From positions 1 through 64,000 of the forward strand of contig JALORN010000014.1 of assembly GCA_025458905.1 (NCBI GenBank): a stretch of DNA of 64,000 nucleotides. Direction: 5' to 3'. This document shows positions 1 through 9,934 of the stretch, piece by piece. This DNA comes from Steroidobacteraceae bacterium (GTDB lineage Bacteria; Pseudomonadota; Gammaproteobacteria; Steroidobacterales; Steroidobacteraceae). The translations under genes were made by a program, and so were the position numbers. Position 1 is the stretch's first letter. Every line of letters starts with the position of its first letter. The notes beneath the pieces are model-generated. The model was given only the letters and a program-made list of their open reading frames with translations. It was not told where the DNA came from and ran no database searches.

Positions 1-732
1 AAGCGCCACCTCGTCTACGGGCGGCTGGCGCGGCGCCTGCGCGCGCTCGGGCTCGACAGTTTCCGCGACTACCTGCAGCGGATCGAGGGCGACGCGGGGG
101 AGCTCGAGGAGTTCTGCAACGCGATCACCACCAACCTGACGTTCTTCTTTCGCGAGGGGCATCACTTCCAGTACCTGAGTTCCACGGTCCTGCCGGCCCT
201 GCAGAAGCAGAACGCCGCGTCGCGCCGCATCCGCATCTGGTCGGCGGGATGCTCGACAGGCGAGGAGCCCTACTCGATCGCCTGCTGCGTGCTGGAGACC
301 CTGGGCGCGCTGCGCGACTGGGACATCAGGATCCTCGCCACCGACCTCGACTCGAAGGTGCTGGCGCACGGCCAGGCCGGCGTCTACGCCGCCGACCGGC
401 TCGACAAGGTCGACCGGGCGCGCCGCGACCGCTGGTTCGTGCCACAGGACGGCGGCGCGCACTGGTCGGCACGCGAGGAGCTGCGACGGCTGATCAGCTT
501 CAAGCGCCTGAACCTCATGGAGACCTGGCCGGTGAAGGGCCCGTTCGACGTGATCTTCTGCCGCAACGTGGTGATCTACTTCGACAAGCCCACCCAGCGC
601 GTGGTGTTCGGGCGCATGGCGGAGCTGCAGCGTCCGGGAGGCCACCTGTTCATCGGGCACTCCGAGTCGCTGTTCAACGTCTGCGACCGCTACGAGCTCA
701 TCGGCCAGACCACCTACAGGAAGAACGACTGA
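1..732 (+). CDS. cheR: CheR chemotaxis protein methyltransferase (5' end outside window)
   Basis: Transfers methyl groups from S-adenosylmethionine to glutamates of chemoreceptors, acting in the cytoplasm at the receptor array. The frame is open from the first base, so the start lies upstream; 243 residues are visible. I see the end of the N-terminal helical domain (TNLTFFFRE motif), then the SAM-binding motif SAGCSTGEEPYS, and the FCRNVVIYFD motif typical of CheR. The stop is one base before the cheD start, so the two genes are probably translationally coupled. Family assignment is firm. The only loss is the N-terminal few dozen residues. No cheA or cheW is in the window; they probably lie upstream. 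Confidence 0.96.
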   Translation, partial: KRHLVYGRLARRLRALGLDSFRDYLQRIEGDAGELEEFCNAITTNLTFFFREGHHFQYLSSTVLPALQKQNAASRRIRIWSAGCSTGEEPYSIACCVLETLGALRDWDIRILATDLDSKVLAHGQAGVYAADRLDKVDRARRDRWFVPQDGGAHWSAREELRRLISFKRLNLMETWPVKGPFDVIFCRNVVIYFDKPTQRVVFGRMAELQRPGGHLFIGHSESLFNVCDRYELIGQTTYRKND

Positions 733-733
733 G

Positions 734-1417
734 ATGAAGACCGGTGCCCGACATGCCGCGCAGCACGGCGCCGGGGCAGTGCACCCGCACGTCCCGACGC
801 CGCTGCCCAAGGCGCCTGCGCATTTCTCCCACATCGGTCGCCACTGGGACGCGCGCGAGGGCCGATGGGTGGCGAAGCTGCTGCCCGGCGACTACTACGT
901 GACCACGCACGACGAGCTGATCTTCACGGTGCTCGGCTCCTGCGTCTCGGCGTGCATCCGCGACCGGGTGCTGCGCATCGGCGGCATGAACCACTTCATG
1001 CTGCCCGAGAACGCCAGCGAGGGCGGATCCTGGGGCCAGACGGCGAGCGCGGCCACGCGCTACGGCAACGTCGCGATGGAGCGGCTCGTCAACGACATCC
1101 TGAAGGCGGGCGGCCGGCGCGAGAACCTCGAGGTCAAGCTGGTCGGGGGCGGGCGCGTGCTCGATGCGATGACCGACATCGGCGCCCGCAACATCCAGTT
1201 CGTCCGCGAGTTCGTCGCGACCGAGGGCTACAAGGTCGTCGGCGAGGACCTCGGGTCGAACCAGCCGCGCAAGGTGATGTACCACCCGGAGACGGGCGAC
1301 GCCCGCGTCAAGAAGCTCGGCAACCGCGAGGCCGGCAGCGACCTGGTGGAGCGCGAGAAGTCCTACGCCCGGAAGATCGACACGACGCCGGTCGCGGGCG
1401 AGATCGACCTGTTCTGA
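734..1417 (+). CDS. cheD: CheD chemoreceptor glutamine deamidase
   Basis: Converts specific receptor glutamines to glutamates and, in other species, partners with CheC. The catalytic cysteine sits in TVLGSCVSACI (Cys70) and the histidine in GGMNHFM (His87). The 17-residue spacing equals that of characterised CheD. At 227 residues it is a longer version of the family because of a tail of about 60 residues after the core. ATG lies one base after the cheR stop and 15 bases separate it from cheB. The cheR-cheD-cheB order is common in beta- and gammaproteobacteria. Confidence 0.95.
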   Translation: MKTGARHAAQHGAGAVHPHVPTPLPKAPAHFSHIGRHWDAREGRWVAKLLPGDYYVTTHDELIFTVLGSCVSACIRDRVLRIGGMNHFMLPENASEGGSWGQTASAATRYGNVAMERLVNDILKAGGRRENLEVKLVGGGRVLDAMTDIGARNIQFVREFVATEGYKVVGEDLGSNQPRKVMYHPETGDARVKKLGNREAGSDLVEREKSYARKIDTTPVAGEIDLF

Positions 1418-1432
1418 GCGAGGGGCACGAGG

Positions 1433-2545
1433 ATGGCGGCCACCCACGGCAAGATCAAGGTCCTGGTCGTCGACGACTCGGCGCTGGTGCGGCAGCTGCT
1501 CACCGAGATCCTCGGCAGCGACCCGGCGCTCGAGGTGGTGGGCGTGGCGCAGGATGCCTACGTCGCGCGCGAGAAGATCAAGGCGCTCGACCCCGACGTG
1601 ATCACGCTGGACGTGGAGATGCCGAAGATGGACGGCATCCAGTTCCTGCGCAACCTGATGCGGCTGCGGCCGATGCCGGTCGTGATGTGCTCGTCGCTGA
1701 CCGAGAAGGGCGCCGAGGTGACGCTGTCGGCGCTCGAGCTCGGCGCGGTCGACTTCGTGACCAAGCCGAAGATCGACCTCGCCCACACCCTCGAGGACTA
1801 CGCTGCCGAGCTGATCGGCAAGATCAAGGTGGCCGCGCGCGCGCGCGTGCGCGCGCTCGCGGCCACGGCCCAGCCCGGTGGCGCGGCGCCGGTCCCGGGC
1901 GCGGCCGCCCGCGCGGCCCCAGGGGGCGTGCCGCTGCGCTTCCGGACCACCGACCAGCTGATCGCGATCGGCGCCTCGACCGGTGGCACCGAGGCGATCC
2001 GCGAGGTCCTGTGCCGCATGCCGCCGGACGCACCGGGCATCGTGATCTCGCAGCACATCCCGGCGGCCTTCAGCGGGCCGTTCGCGGCGCGCATGGACGG
2101 CTGCTCGCAGATGACGGTGCACGAGGCGCGCGACGGGCAGCTGGTGATCCCCGGGCACGTGTTCATCGCGCCCGGTGACCGCCACCTCGTCGTCGAGCGC
2201 GACGGTGCCCGGTGGCGCATCCGCGTCACCCAGGAGCCGCCGGTCAACCACCACCGGCCGAGCGTCGACGTCATGTTCCGGTCCGTGGCGCGCTGCGCCG
2301 GCCCGAATGCGATCGGCGTGATGCTCACGGGCATGGGTGCGGATGGCGCCAAGGGGATGCTCGAGATGCGCGAGGCGGGCGCGCGCAACGTGGTGCAGGA
2401 CGAGAAGACCAGCGTCGTCTGGGGGATGCCCGGCGCCGCCGCCAGCCTCGGCGCGGCCGAGACGATCCTGCCGCTGCCGGAGATCGCCGGGCAGGTACTG
2501 CAATGGGTCGCGGAGCGCTGCGGCCCGGCGGCTGCACGCGCCTGA
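1433..2545 (+). CDS. cheB: CheB receptor methylesterase/response regulator (copy 1)
   Basis: Removes methyl groups from chemoreceptors when phosphorylated by CheA. An N-terminal receiver domain has its phospho-acceptor in [11 protein letters not shown] (Asp60). A proline/alanine-rich linker follows, then the methylesterase domain with catalytic Ser182 (GASTGG), His208 (QHIP) and Asp304 (GMGADG). The 26- and 96-residue spacings match the Salmonella enzyme. It follows cheD by 15 bases. A second cheB closes the island at 8308. Confidence 0.96.
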   Translation: MAATHGKIKVLVVDDSALVRQLLTEILGSDPALEVVGVAQDAYVAREKIKALDPDVITLDVEMPKMDGIQFLRNLMRLRPMPVVMCSSLTEKGAEVTLSALELGAVDFVTKPKIDLAHTLEDYAAELIGKIKVAARARVRALAATAQPGGAAPVPGAAARAAPGGVPLRFRTTDQLIAIGASTGGTEAIREVLCRMPPDAPGIVISQHIPAAFSGPFAARMDGCSQMTVHEARDGQLVIPGHVFIAPGDRHLVVERDGARWRIRVTQEPPVNHHRPSVDVMFRSVARCAGPNAIGVMLTGMGADGAKGMLEMREAGARNVVQDEKTSVVWGMPGAAASLGAAETILPLPEIAGQVLQWVAERCGPAAARA

Positions 2546-2608
2546 GACCAGAGGAACGGAGGACCGTGTGCGGCGATCGACCCCGGTGGCCGCGGGCGGG
2601 CAGACGCA

Positions 2609-3808
2609 ATGAATGCACGATGCAAGTGGATGTTCGCCGCGGCGCTGCTGCCCGTGGCCACGCCGCACGTCGCGGCCGCGGCCGACGAGCCGGCGCCCGC
2701 CGTGCAGCTGGAGGCCGCCTATGTCGGGGACGCGTTCCGCAACGCGCGCGGTGGCCTGGCCATCGGTGATGCCTACCTCGACAACCTGGACCTGATGGCG
2801 ACGCTCGACGGCGAGCGGGCCCTGGGCGTGCCGGGCCTGACGCTGCACGGCCACGTCGTGCACAGCAATGGCCGGGCGTTCAGCGGCCGCTGGGTCGGGG
2901 ACGCGCAGGGCGTCAGCAACATCGAGGGCGTCGACACCTGGCGCCTCTACGAGTTCTGGGGCGAGCTGCGCTTCGGCGCAGCCGGGGCCACGACCCTGCG
3001 CGCGGGCCTGTACGACCTGAACAGCGAGTTCGACAGCATCGACACGGCGCGGCTGTTCCTGCACGCGTCCCACGGGCTCGGTCCCGAGCTCGGCTTCAGC
3101 GGCGAGAACGGGCCGTCGACCTTCCCCGTGACCTCGCTCGCGCTGCGGTTGCAGGGCGGGGCGGAGGCCTGGTACTGGCGGCTCGCGGCCTTCGACGCGG
3201 TGCCGGGGGCGCCGGGCCGCCCCGACCGGACCTCCTTCCGGCTGGGCGAGGGCGACGGCGCCTTGCTGGTCGGCGAGGTCGGCAGGGCGGTCGGCCCGTT
3301 CCGCAAGCTCGCCGTCGGGGCGTGGAACTACAGCGCGGCGTTCGCGGCCATCGGCGAGGTCGACGCGCTCGGCGACGCCACGCGCGCGCGCGGCAACGGC
3401 GGCTACTACGCGATCGCCGAGGCGAGCCTCGTCGAGAGTGGCCGGCTGAACGTCGGTGGCTGGGTCCGTGCCGGGCGGGCCGAGGACCGCTTCAACCGCT
3501 TCGAGGACTACCTGGGCCTCGGGGTCAGCGCCGCCGGGCTCGTGCCCGGCCGGCCGGACGACCAGCTCGGCTTCGCGATCGCCTCGGTGGGCGCAGGTGC
3601 GCCCTGGCGCGGCGAGATGGCACTCGCCGGCGCCGCGACCCGAGCGCGCGAGACGACGCTCGAGCTCGCCTGGCGCGTCCCGGTCGCCGGCTGGCTCACG
3701 CTGCAGCCGGACCTGCAGTACGTGATCCACCCGGGCTTCGACGCCGCCCTCGACGCCGCCTTCGTCGCGGGCCTGCGATTCGAGCTGGGCACCGCCTGGT
3801 CGCGGTGA
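2609..3808 (+). CDS. OprB-like carbohydrate-selective porin
   Basis: Probably an outer-membrane beta-barrel of the OprB family, which lets sugars diffuse into the periplasm. It starts with a signal peptide (hydrophobic stretch about residues 8-24, ending near AAAADEP). The mature protein has alternating strands, the family-like segment RAGLYDLNSEFD, and the PDLQYVIHPG motif near the C-terminus that is characteristic of OprB. At 399 residues it is the usual size. It sits inside the chemotaxis island, 63 bases after cheB and 51 before the first receptor, so a role in delivering an attractant is possible; that is inference. Confidence 0.8.
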   Translation: MNARCKWMFAAALLPVATPHVAAAADEPAPAVQLEAAYVGDAFRNARGGLAIGDAYLDNLDLMATLDGERALGVPGLTLHGHVVHSNGRAFSGRWVGDAQGVSNIEGVDTWRLYEFWGELRFGAAGATTLRAGLYDLNSEFDSIDTARLFLHASHGLGPELGFSGENGPSTFPVTSLALRLQGGAEAWYWRLAAFDAVPGAPGRPDRTSFRLGEGDGALLVGEVGRAVGPFRKLAVGAWNYSAAFAAIGEVDALGDATRARGNGGYYAIAEASLVESGRLNVGGWVRAGRAEDRFNRFEDYLGLGVSAAGLVPGRPDDQLGFAIASVGAGAPWRGEMALAGAATRARETTLELAWRVPVAGWLTLQPDLQYVIHPGFDAALDAAFVAGLRFELGTAWSR

Positions 3809-3859
3809 ACGCCCGCGACATCGATCAACCATAAGAAAGACAGACCTGAGGAGCAGACC

Positions 3860-6088
3860 GTGAACTGGATCAGAAACCTCCCTTTCCCCGTGAAGCTCGG
3901 CGCGATCGCGTCGGTGATGCTGCTCCCGGTGCTGCTGCTCGGGTTCTTCTTCGTGCAGACCAAGAACGGCACGATCGAGCAGTCGAGGAACATCGACGCG
4001 GGCCTGCGCTACTACCACGCGCTCGAGGAGGCGCTGCTGCCACTCGGCGAGCGCGAGGCGTACGCGGTCGCCGCCGCCCTGGGCGACACGACGGCGGTGG
4101 CGAAGGTCGACGCCGCGACCGCGCGGGTCGACGCGGTCGTGGCCGCCCAGGAGCGCGTGCCCGCCGGCTTCGCGGACGCGGAGGCCGAAGCGGCGCGGCA
4201 ATGGGGTGAGATCAAGAGCGCCTGGCAGTCGCTGAAGGCCGACCGCACGCAGCTGCCGTCCGAGATCGCGGTGGCGCACGAGTCGCTGCGCGCCAAGCTG
4301 GTCGCCCACATCGGCTGGATCGCCGCGACGTCGGGGATCTCGCTGGATCCGGGGGCCGTGTCGTACTTCGTGCTGGATACCGCGGTGACGCGGGTCCCGC
4401 AGCTGGAGTCGGCACTCGCGGACGTGCGCGCCGCCGCCGCGAGGCTCGCGGCCCAGGGCTCGGCGACGGACGGCGAGCGCCTGGACGTCGTCCGCGCGCT
4501 GGCCCACGTCGAGGTGGCGATGCAGGCGATCGAGTCGAACCTGCTCTCGGTGGCGAATGCCGGCGAGCAGGGCGCCGCCGTCGCGGCCGCCACGCAGGCT
4601 TTCCTGGGGGCGCTGGGCGAGGGCGTCCGCGACTACTCCGCGTTCATCCAGAAGAAGGCCCTGGGCGAGTCGATGACCGTGGCCCGCGTGATGGACGAGG
4701 GTGCCCGGCTGTCGGCGCTGATCGACCCGCTGCACGATGCCGTGAACTCGCGGGGCGCCGCGCTCGTGCGGGAGCGCATCGCCGCGGATCGCGCGGCGCG
4801 CAACCAGGTGCTCGCGATCGTCGCCGCGGCGTTGGCGCTGGCGCTCGCCTTCACGTACCTGGTGGCCCGCACGACGCTCGCGCGGCTGCGCCACGGCGTC
4901 GAGGTCGTGACGCGGATGTCCGAGGGTGACTACACCACCGAGATCGACGCCGACCCGGGACGCGACGAGCTGGGTCGCGTGCTGCAGGCGCTGCGGGCCA
5001 CGTGCGATCGCATGAACGAGGTGCTCGCCGGCGTGCAGTCGAGCGCCGCGACGGTCGCGACCGCCGCGCGCGAGATCAACGAGGGCACCCACGACCTCTC
5101 CGGCCGCACCGAGAAGGCCGCCGCCAACCTGGAGGAGACGGCCTCGTCGATGGAGGAGATCACCTCGACCGTCAAGCAGACGGCCGACAATGCGTCCCTC
5201 GCCAACCAGCTGGCGCAGACCTCGCGCCAGCAGGCCGAGCAGGGCGGCGCGGTGGCGCGCAGCACGACCGAGGCGATGAGCGCGATCGAGGAGTCGAGCC
5301 GCCGCATCGCCGACATCATCGGCGTGATCGACGAGATCGCGTTCCAGACCAATTTGCTGGCGCTGAACGCCGCGGTCGAGGCGGCGCGCGCCGGCGACCA
5401 GGGCCGCGGCTTCGCCGTGGTCGCGAGCGAGGTGCGCACGCTGGCGCAGCGCAGCGCCTCGGCCGCCAAGGAGATCAAGTCGCTGATCGAGACCAGCGTC
5501 GAGCGCGTCACCGAGGGCAGTCGCCTGGTCGCCGACTCCGGCCGGACGCTCGAGGCGATCGTCGAGTCGGTCAAGAAGGTCAGCGACGTCGTCGGCGAGA
5601 TCTCCGCCGCCGGTCGCGAGCAGGCCGAGGGGGTCGAGGAGGTCAACCGCTCGATCATGCAGATGGACGAGGGCACGCAGCAGAATGCGGCGATGGTCGA
5701 GCAGGCCACCGCAGCCGCCGCCTCGATGAGCGAGCAGGCAGCGCGGCTGCGCGAGCTGACCGCGACCTTCAAGCTGCGGACTGGCGCGGCGACCGGCGAC
5801 GCGACGCGGTCGACCGCGCCCGTCGCACCTCGCGCCAGGCCCGTCGGCGTGCCTGCGAACGCGCCGGCGGTCCCGCCGGTGCCGACGGCCGGCGCGCCCG
5901 CGAAGCCCGGTGCGCCGCCCAAGCCGGGCGCGCCGCTCAAGCCGCTGGCGGAGCGTCGTGGCGCCAACCGCCCCTGGTCAAAGCCGGCGAAGCCTGCTGC
6001 GGCGAGCGCGCCGGCGGAGACCGCGGCCGCGTCAACCCCCGCGCCGCGCCGCGCCGCGTCCGCCGCGGACGACTGGGAGCAGTTCTGA
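3860..6088 (+). CDS. Methyl-accepting chemotaxis protein with CheR/CheB tether
   Basis: Transmembrane chemoreceptor. A GTG start preceded by GAGGAG gives a first membrane helix at about residues 12-33. A periplasmic region of about 280 residues, ligand unknown, precedes a second helix near 312-334. A HAMP domain and the cytoplasmic signalling hairpin follow, with the conserved tip around [20 protein letters not shown]. After a proline/alanine/lysine-rich linker of about 95 residues the protein ends in DWEQF, matching the xWxxF tether that binds CheR and CheB in enteric receptors. 742 residues in all. A hairpin with a short T run follows at 6125-6158. Confidence 0.95.
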   Translation: MNWIRNLPFPVKLGAIASVMLLPVLLLGFFFVQTKNGTIEQSRNIDAGLRYYHALEEALLPLGEREAYAVAAALGDTTAVAKVDAATARVDAVVAAQERVPAGFADAEAEAARQWGEIKSAWQSLKADRTQLPSEIAVAHESLRAKLVAHIGWIAATSGISLDPGAVSYFVLDTAVTRVPQLESALADVRAAAARLAAQGSATDGERLDVVRALAHVEVAMQAIESNLLSVANAGEQGAAVAAATQAFLGALGEGVRDYSAFIQKKALGESMTVARVMDEGARLSALIDPLHDAVNSRGAALVRERIAADRAARNQVLAIVAAALALALAFTYLVARTTLARLRHGVEVVTRMSEGDYTTEIDADPGRDELGRVLQALRATCDRMNEVLAGVQSSAATVATAAREINEGTHDLSGRTEKAAANLEETASSMEEITSTVKQTADNASLANQLAQTSRQQAEQGGAVARSTTEAMSAIEESSRRIADIIGVIDEIAFQTNLLALNAAVEAARAGDQGRGFAVVASEVRTLAQRSASAAKEIKSLIETSVERVTEGSRLVADSGRTLEAIVESVKKVSDVVGEISAAGREQAEGVEEVNRSIMQMDEGTQQNAAMVEQATAAAASMSEQAARLRELTATFKLRTGAATGDATRSTAPVAPRARPVGVPANAPAVPPVPTAGAPAKPGAPPKPGAPLKPLAERRGANRPWSKPAKPAAASAPAETAAASTPAPRRAASAADDWEQF

Positions 6089-6124
6089 GGCAGCGCCTCC
6101 CAGCCTGGAGCGCCCGTCTCGAAC

Positions 6125-6158
6125 GCACACCGCCGGCCTCGCGCCGGCGGCGTGCTTT
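6125..6158 (+). terminator. Probable intrinsic terminator after the first chemoreceptor gene
   Basis: A 13-base arm (6125-6137) pairs with 6143-6155 with one mismatch around a 5-base loop, followed directly by TTT. It lies 37 bases past the receptor stop. Confidence 0.6.
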
Positions 6159-6413
6159 CGGGCCCGGCGACGCGGCCTGCACGTCCGCGCAAGGCCGCCG
6201 TAGGGGAGCCTCTGAATCGCCGCCCGGTGAGAGCACGGTCACGGGGTGCGCGTGATGCAGTTCCCTACGGCGCCGGCCGGCATGCCCGATAAGTCGGTTG
6301 AGCGCGGTCGGAGCACCCCCGAGGTGCGACGGCCGCCCGGGGTTCACGACGGCACACAGGCACGACGACGGCGTCCCCACGCAGGGCTGCCGCGCTCGTG
6401 GAGGAGAGAGGAC
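6159..6413. other. Non-coding leader between the two chemoreceptor genes
   Basis: With the terminator this gap is 325 bases. I see no convincing gene. CCCGATAA at 6285-6292 resembles the -10 element of a sigma-28 (flagellar) promoter, GCCGATAA, but no good -35 element is placed before it. A strong purine-rich ribosome binding site (GGAGGAGAGAGG) stands just before the ATG at 6414. I looked for a cyclic di-GMP riboswitch core and did not find one. Confidence 0.35.
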
Positions 6414-8279
6414 ATGACGATTCTGACCATGGGCATCGTGGCGATGCTGCTGGCCGCCGCAGCAGGCGTCGCAGGCTTCCTCGTCGCGCGTCGCAACGCG
6501 GCGCGGGGCGGGACTGCGCTGGGCGCCCGCCTGCGGGCCGGGCTCGACGTGACCAGCACGAACATCGTGATCGCGGACGAGAACCTGGACATCGTCTACA
6601 TGAACCGGACGGTGGAGTCGATGCTGCGCCACGCGCAGGACGACATCCGCAAGGACCTGCCGGGCTTCGACGTCGACCGCCTGGTCGGCACCAACATCGA
6701 CGGCTTCCACAAGGACCCGTCGCACCAGCGCCGGATGCTGGCGGCGCTCGAGAGGACGTTCGAGTCGCGTCTGTCGCTGGGGGGGCGGACCTTCCGCATC
6801 ATCGCCAACCCGATGAAGGACGCCGCCGGGCGCCGGCTCGGCACGGTCGTCGAATGGCAGGACCTCACCGAGACGCTGGCGCGCGAGGCGCGCGAGCGGG
6901 AGCGCGCCGAGCAGGAGCGGCTGGTGGCGATGGAGAATGCCCGGCTGCGCGCGGCGCTGGACAACGTCACCACCAACGTCATGGTCGCCGACGGCGACCT
7001 GCGCATCGTCTACATGAACCGGACCGTGCAGGACATGATGCGCCAGGCGCAGCCGGACATCCGCAAGGACCTGCCGCACTTCGACGTCGACCGGCTGCTC
7101 GGCGCCAACATCGACGTGTTCCACAGGAACCCGGCGCACCAGCGCAACCTGCTGCCGGCGCTCACCGGCACCTTCCGCTCGACCCTGAAGGTGGGCGGGC
7201 GCTCGATGCAGATCATCGCCAACCCGGTGCGCTCGGCGAGCGGCGAGCGCATCGGCACGGTGGTCGAGTGGGCCGACCAGACCGACGAGAAGCGCGTCGA
7301 GGGCGAGGTCAAGGGGCTGGTCGATGCCGTGCTCGCGGGCGACCTCACGCACCGGATCCCGCTCGACGGCAAGACCGGCTTCATGGCGGCGATCAGCTCA
7401 GGCATCAACACCATCGCCGACAACCTCACGGACCTCGTCAGCCAGGTGAAGGGCGCCGCAGCCGAGGTGCAGCAGGGCACCGGCGACATCGCGCAGGGCA
7501 ACGACGATCTGAGCCGCCGCACCGAGCAGCAGGCTGCGAGCCTCGAGCAGACCGCGGCCAGCATGGAGCAGATGACCTCGGGCGTGACCAGCACGGCGGA
7601 GAACGCGGCGCGCGCCAGCACGCTCGCTGCCGAGGCACGCAATGCCGCCGAGAAGGGCGGCACGGTGGTGCAGGACGCGGTCCGGTCGATGGGCGGCATC
7701 AGCGAGGCGAGCCGCAAGATGGCCGACATCATCCACGTCATCGACGACATCGCCTTCCAGACCAACCTGCTGGCGCTGAACGCCGCGATCGAGGCGGCAC
7801 GCGCCGGCGAGGAGGGCCGCGGCTTCGCGGTGGTCGCGACCGAGGTACGCATGCTGGCGCAGCGCAGCGCGGCCTCGGCCAAGGAGATCAAGGCGCTGAT
7901 CGACGACAGCCTCGCCAAGGTCGAGCAGGGTTCGACGCTCGTGACCAACTCGGGCGCGGTGCTCGAGCAGATCGTCGGCGCAGTCAAGAAGGTGTCCGAC
8001 ATCGTCTCGGAGATCGCCGCCGCGACGCGCGAGCAGTCGGTCGGCATCGACCAGGTCAACACGGCGGTCACGCACCTCGACCAGCTGACGCAGCAGAACG
8101 CGGCGCTGGTCGAGGAGGCATCGGCCGCGAGCCGCTCGATGGCCGAGCAGGCGCGCTCGCTCTACCAGCTGGTGGAGCGGTTCGACACCGGCGCGGCGCG
8201 TGGCGCCGGCCGGCTGGCCGCCGCGCCGACCCTGCGGGCGCGCGCCGAGGCGGATGCACCCCGCGAGCGGGCGGCGTGA
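6414..8279 (+). CDS. Methyl-accepting chemotaxis protein with two tandem Aer2-type PAS domains
   Basis: I chose the ATG at 6414 because a strong GGAGGAGAGAGG site lies 5' of it and the protein then begins with a membrane helix (residues 3-25); the frame is open further upstream. There is no periplasmic domain. Two near-duplicate PAS domains (residues 49-151 and 187-289) share [21 protein letters not shown] and IIANP. Each keeps a His (99, 237) and a Trp (148, 286) 49 residues apart, the spacing of the haem His and oxygen-gating Trp in Pseudomonas Aer2. A HAMP-like stretch and the signalling domain ([20 protein letters not shown]) follow. It has no C-terminal tether. Oxygen sensing is inference. 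Confidence 0.93.
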   Translation: MTILTMGIVAMLLAAAAGVAGFLVARRNAARGGTALGARLRAGLDVTSTNIVIADENLDIVYMNRTVESMLRHAQDDIRKDLPGFDVDRLVGTNIDGFHKDPSHQRRMLAALERTFESRLSLGGRTFRIIANPMKDAAGRRLGTVVEWQDLTETLAREARERERAEQERLVAMENARLRAALDNVTTNVMVADGDLRIVYMNRTVQDMMRQAQPDIRKDLPHFDVDRLLGANIDVFHRNPAHQRNLLPALTGTFRSTLKVGGRSMQIIANPVRSASGERIGTVVEWADQTDEKRVEGEVKGLVDAVLAGDLTHRIPLDGKTGFMAAISSGINTIADNLTDLVSQVKGAAAEVQQGTGDIAQGNDDLSRRTEQQAASLEQTAASMEQMTSGVTSTAENAARASTLAAEARNAAEKGGTVVQDAVRSMGGISEASRKMADIIHVIDDIAFQTNLLALNAAIEAARAGEEGRGFAVVATEVRMLAQRSAASAKEIKALIDDSLAKVEQGSTLVTNSGAVLEQIVGAVKKVSDIVSEIAAATREQSVGIDQVNTAVTHLDQLTQQNAALVEEASAASRSMAEQARSLYQLVERFDTGAARGAGRLAAAPTLRARAEADAPRERAA

Positions 8280-8307
8280 CACGCGGATCCCGGCCGGAAG
8301 CGCAGCG

Positions 8308-9549
8308 ATGAGTCGCCGCAAGATCCAGGTGCTGGTCGTCGACGACTCGCCGGTCGATCGCGAGCTGCTGATCGAGATCATCGGCGCGGAGCCTGACTTC
8401 GAGGTCGCCGGCCAGGCCGCCGATGCCTACGAGGCCCGCGACAAGATCCGCAGCCTCGATCCCGACGTCGTCACGCTCGACGTGTCGATGCCGGGCATGG
8501 ACGGCATCAAGTTCCTGCGCAACCTGATGCGACTGCGGCCCATGCCCGTGGTCATGGTCTCGGTGACCACCGACGAGGGCGCGGCGGTGACGCTCGATGC
8601 ACTGCAGATCGGTGCGGTCGACTTCGTCACCAAGCCCGGCGCGACGGGTCGCAGCTTCGCGGAGTACCGGCGCGAGGTCGCCTCGAAGGTGCGGATGGCG
8701 GCCTACGCGCGCGTCACGCCCTGCGCGGGACCGGCGGCTGGCGCGGCCGCGTCGCAGCCGCGGCGGCTCGCGGAGGTGCTGCCCTTCCCCGGCAGGGGCA
8801 CGGCGGTCGCACCGCCGGAGGGGGGCGCTCCCGCGCCAGGCACCGTCGCGGCGCCGGTACCGGCCGCGCCGTCGTCGTCGCCGGGGCGGGTGAGGCGCGA
8901 GCGCGCCGCGCCCGTCGACCTGATCGCGATCGGCGCGTCGACCGGCGGCGTCGGCGCGATCGAGGCGGTGCTCGGGCAGCTGCCCGTGGACGGACTGCCG
9001 CCGGTCGTCGTCACGCAGCACATCCCGGCGGGATTCAGCCAGAGCTTCGCGCAGCGCCTGGACTCGCAGCTGGAGCTCGAGGTGCGCCATGCCGTCGACG
9101 GCATGCCGATCGTCGCCGGGCACGTCTACATCGCACCCGGCGGCCACCAGTTCGCGGTCGAGCGCGCCGGCGACGGATACGTCTGCCGCGTGACGCGCGA
9201 GCCGCGCGTGAACCTGCACCGCCCGAGCGTGCAGGTGCTGTTCCACTCGGTGGCGAAGCACGCCGGCGCGCGGGCGATCGGCGTGCTGCTGACCGGGATG
9301 GGCGCAGACGGTGCGCAGGGACTCCTGGAGATGCGTCGTGCCGGCGCCTACAACGTCGTGCAGGACGAGGCGACCAGCGTGGTCTGGGGGATGCCGGGGG
9401 CGGCCGCGCGGCTCGGCGCCGCCGACGAGATGCTGCCACTGGGCGAGATCGCGCGCGCGATCGGTGAACTCGTCGTCGCGGGCCGCGACCGGCCGCGCCG
9501 TCGCGTCGGGCGCCGCCGCTCAGCCCGGAGCGACGAGCCGCTCGAGTGA
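8308..9549 (+). CDS. cheB: CheB receptor methylesterase/response regulator (copy 2)
   Basis: Second CheB of the island, 413 residues from the ATG at 8308. That start directly precedes the receiver motif QVLVVDDSPVDREL; the frame is open upstream of it. Receiver phospho-acceptor Asp58 (TLDVSMPGMDG) is followed by a linker of about 65 Pro/Ala-rich residues, longer than in copy 1. The esterase domain has Ser211, His238 and Asp334 all present. It follows the PAS-type receptor by 28 bases, suggesting it serves that receptor. A small gene on the other strand overlaps its last 30 bases. Confidence 0.95.
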   Translation: MSRRKIQVLVVDDSPVDRELLIEIIGAEPDFEVAGQAADAYEARDKIRSLDPDVVTLDVSMPGMDGIKFLRNLMRLRPMPVVMVSVTTDEGAAVTLDALQIGAVDFVTKPGATGRSFAEYRREVASKVRMAAYARVTPCAGPAAGAAASQPRRLAEVLPFPGRGTAVAPPEGGAPAPGTVAAPVPAAPSSSPGRVRRERAAPVDLIAIGASTGGVGAIEAVLGQLPVDGLPPVVVTQHIPAGFSQSFAQRLDSQLELEVRHAVDGMPIVAGHVYIAPGGHQFAVERAGDGYVCRVTREPRVNLHRPSVQVLFHSVAKHAGARAIGVLLTGMGADGAQGLLEMRRAGAYNVVQDEATSVVWGMPGAAARLGAADEMLPLGEIARAIGELVVAGRDRPRRRVGRRRSARSDEPLE

Positions 9550-9819
9550 GGGCGTGCCGTCGGGGCTCCAGCCCCGCTGGCGCAGGCAGGCCGCCACCCG
9601 CGGGTGATGGGCGTCGATGCGGCGGCGCTGCGCCGGGCGACCGCCCATCGCGGTGCGGCAGGCGCGCAGCTCGGCACCGAAGCCGGCGGCGGACGCGATC
9701 GGCGTGTGCTGCACGGCCGCGGCCGGCCCGGCCCGGCCCGTCGCGCAGACCGTACCGGCCGCCGCGACCCACAGCGCCACCAGCGCCGCCCGTGCGGCGC
9801 GCGCGGTCGGGTGGAGCAT
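9520..9819 (-). CDS. Small predicted secreted protein of unknown function
   Basis: 99 residues from the second ATG, which has AGGGG six bases upstream; an ATG two codons earlier (9825) is less well placed. A basic N-terminus and hydrophobic stretch (about residues 8-25, ending TVCA) look like a signal peptide. The remainder is Ala/Arg-rich with two further cysteines (RACRTAM, VAACLRQRGW) that could form a disulfide. The 3' end runs 30 bases into the convergent cheB gene. I recognise no family, and a chance frame cannot be excluded in such GC-rich DNA. Confidence 0.4.
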   Translation of the reverse strand: MLHPTARAARAALVALWVAAAGTVCATGRAGPAAAVQHTPIASAAGFGAELRACRTAMGGRPAQRRRIDAHHPRVAACLRQRGWSPDGTPSLERLVAPG

Positions 9820-9934
9820 GTTCATCCCCTGTCGTTCTCTTTGTGGGGACATCCTGCCAGCGTCGATGCCGATCCGTGGGCGGTGGGGACATAAGCCGGG
9901 CGTCCGGGCACCCGCGCTGCCGACGACGGCGCGC

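Noticed and set aside
698-5092. A 1464-codon open frame on the minus strand
   Set aside because: It runs opposite cheD, cheB, a porin and a receptor with firm motifs. It is Arg/His/Gly-rich, the usual shadow of high-GC genes.
6159-6413. A cyclic di-GMP riboswitch upstream of the second receptor
   Set aside because: The conserved core sequences of GEMM riboswitches are absent.
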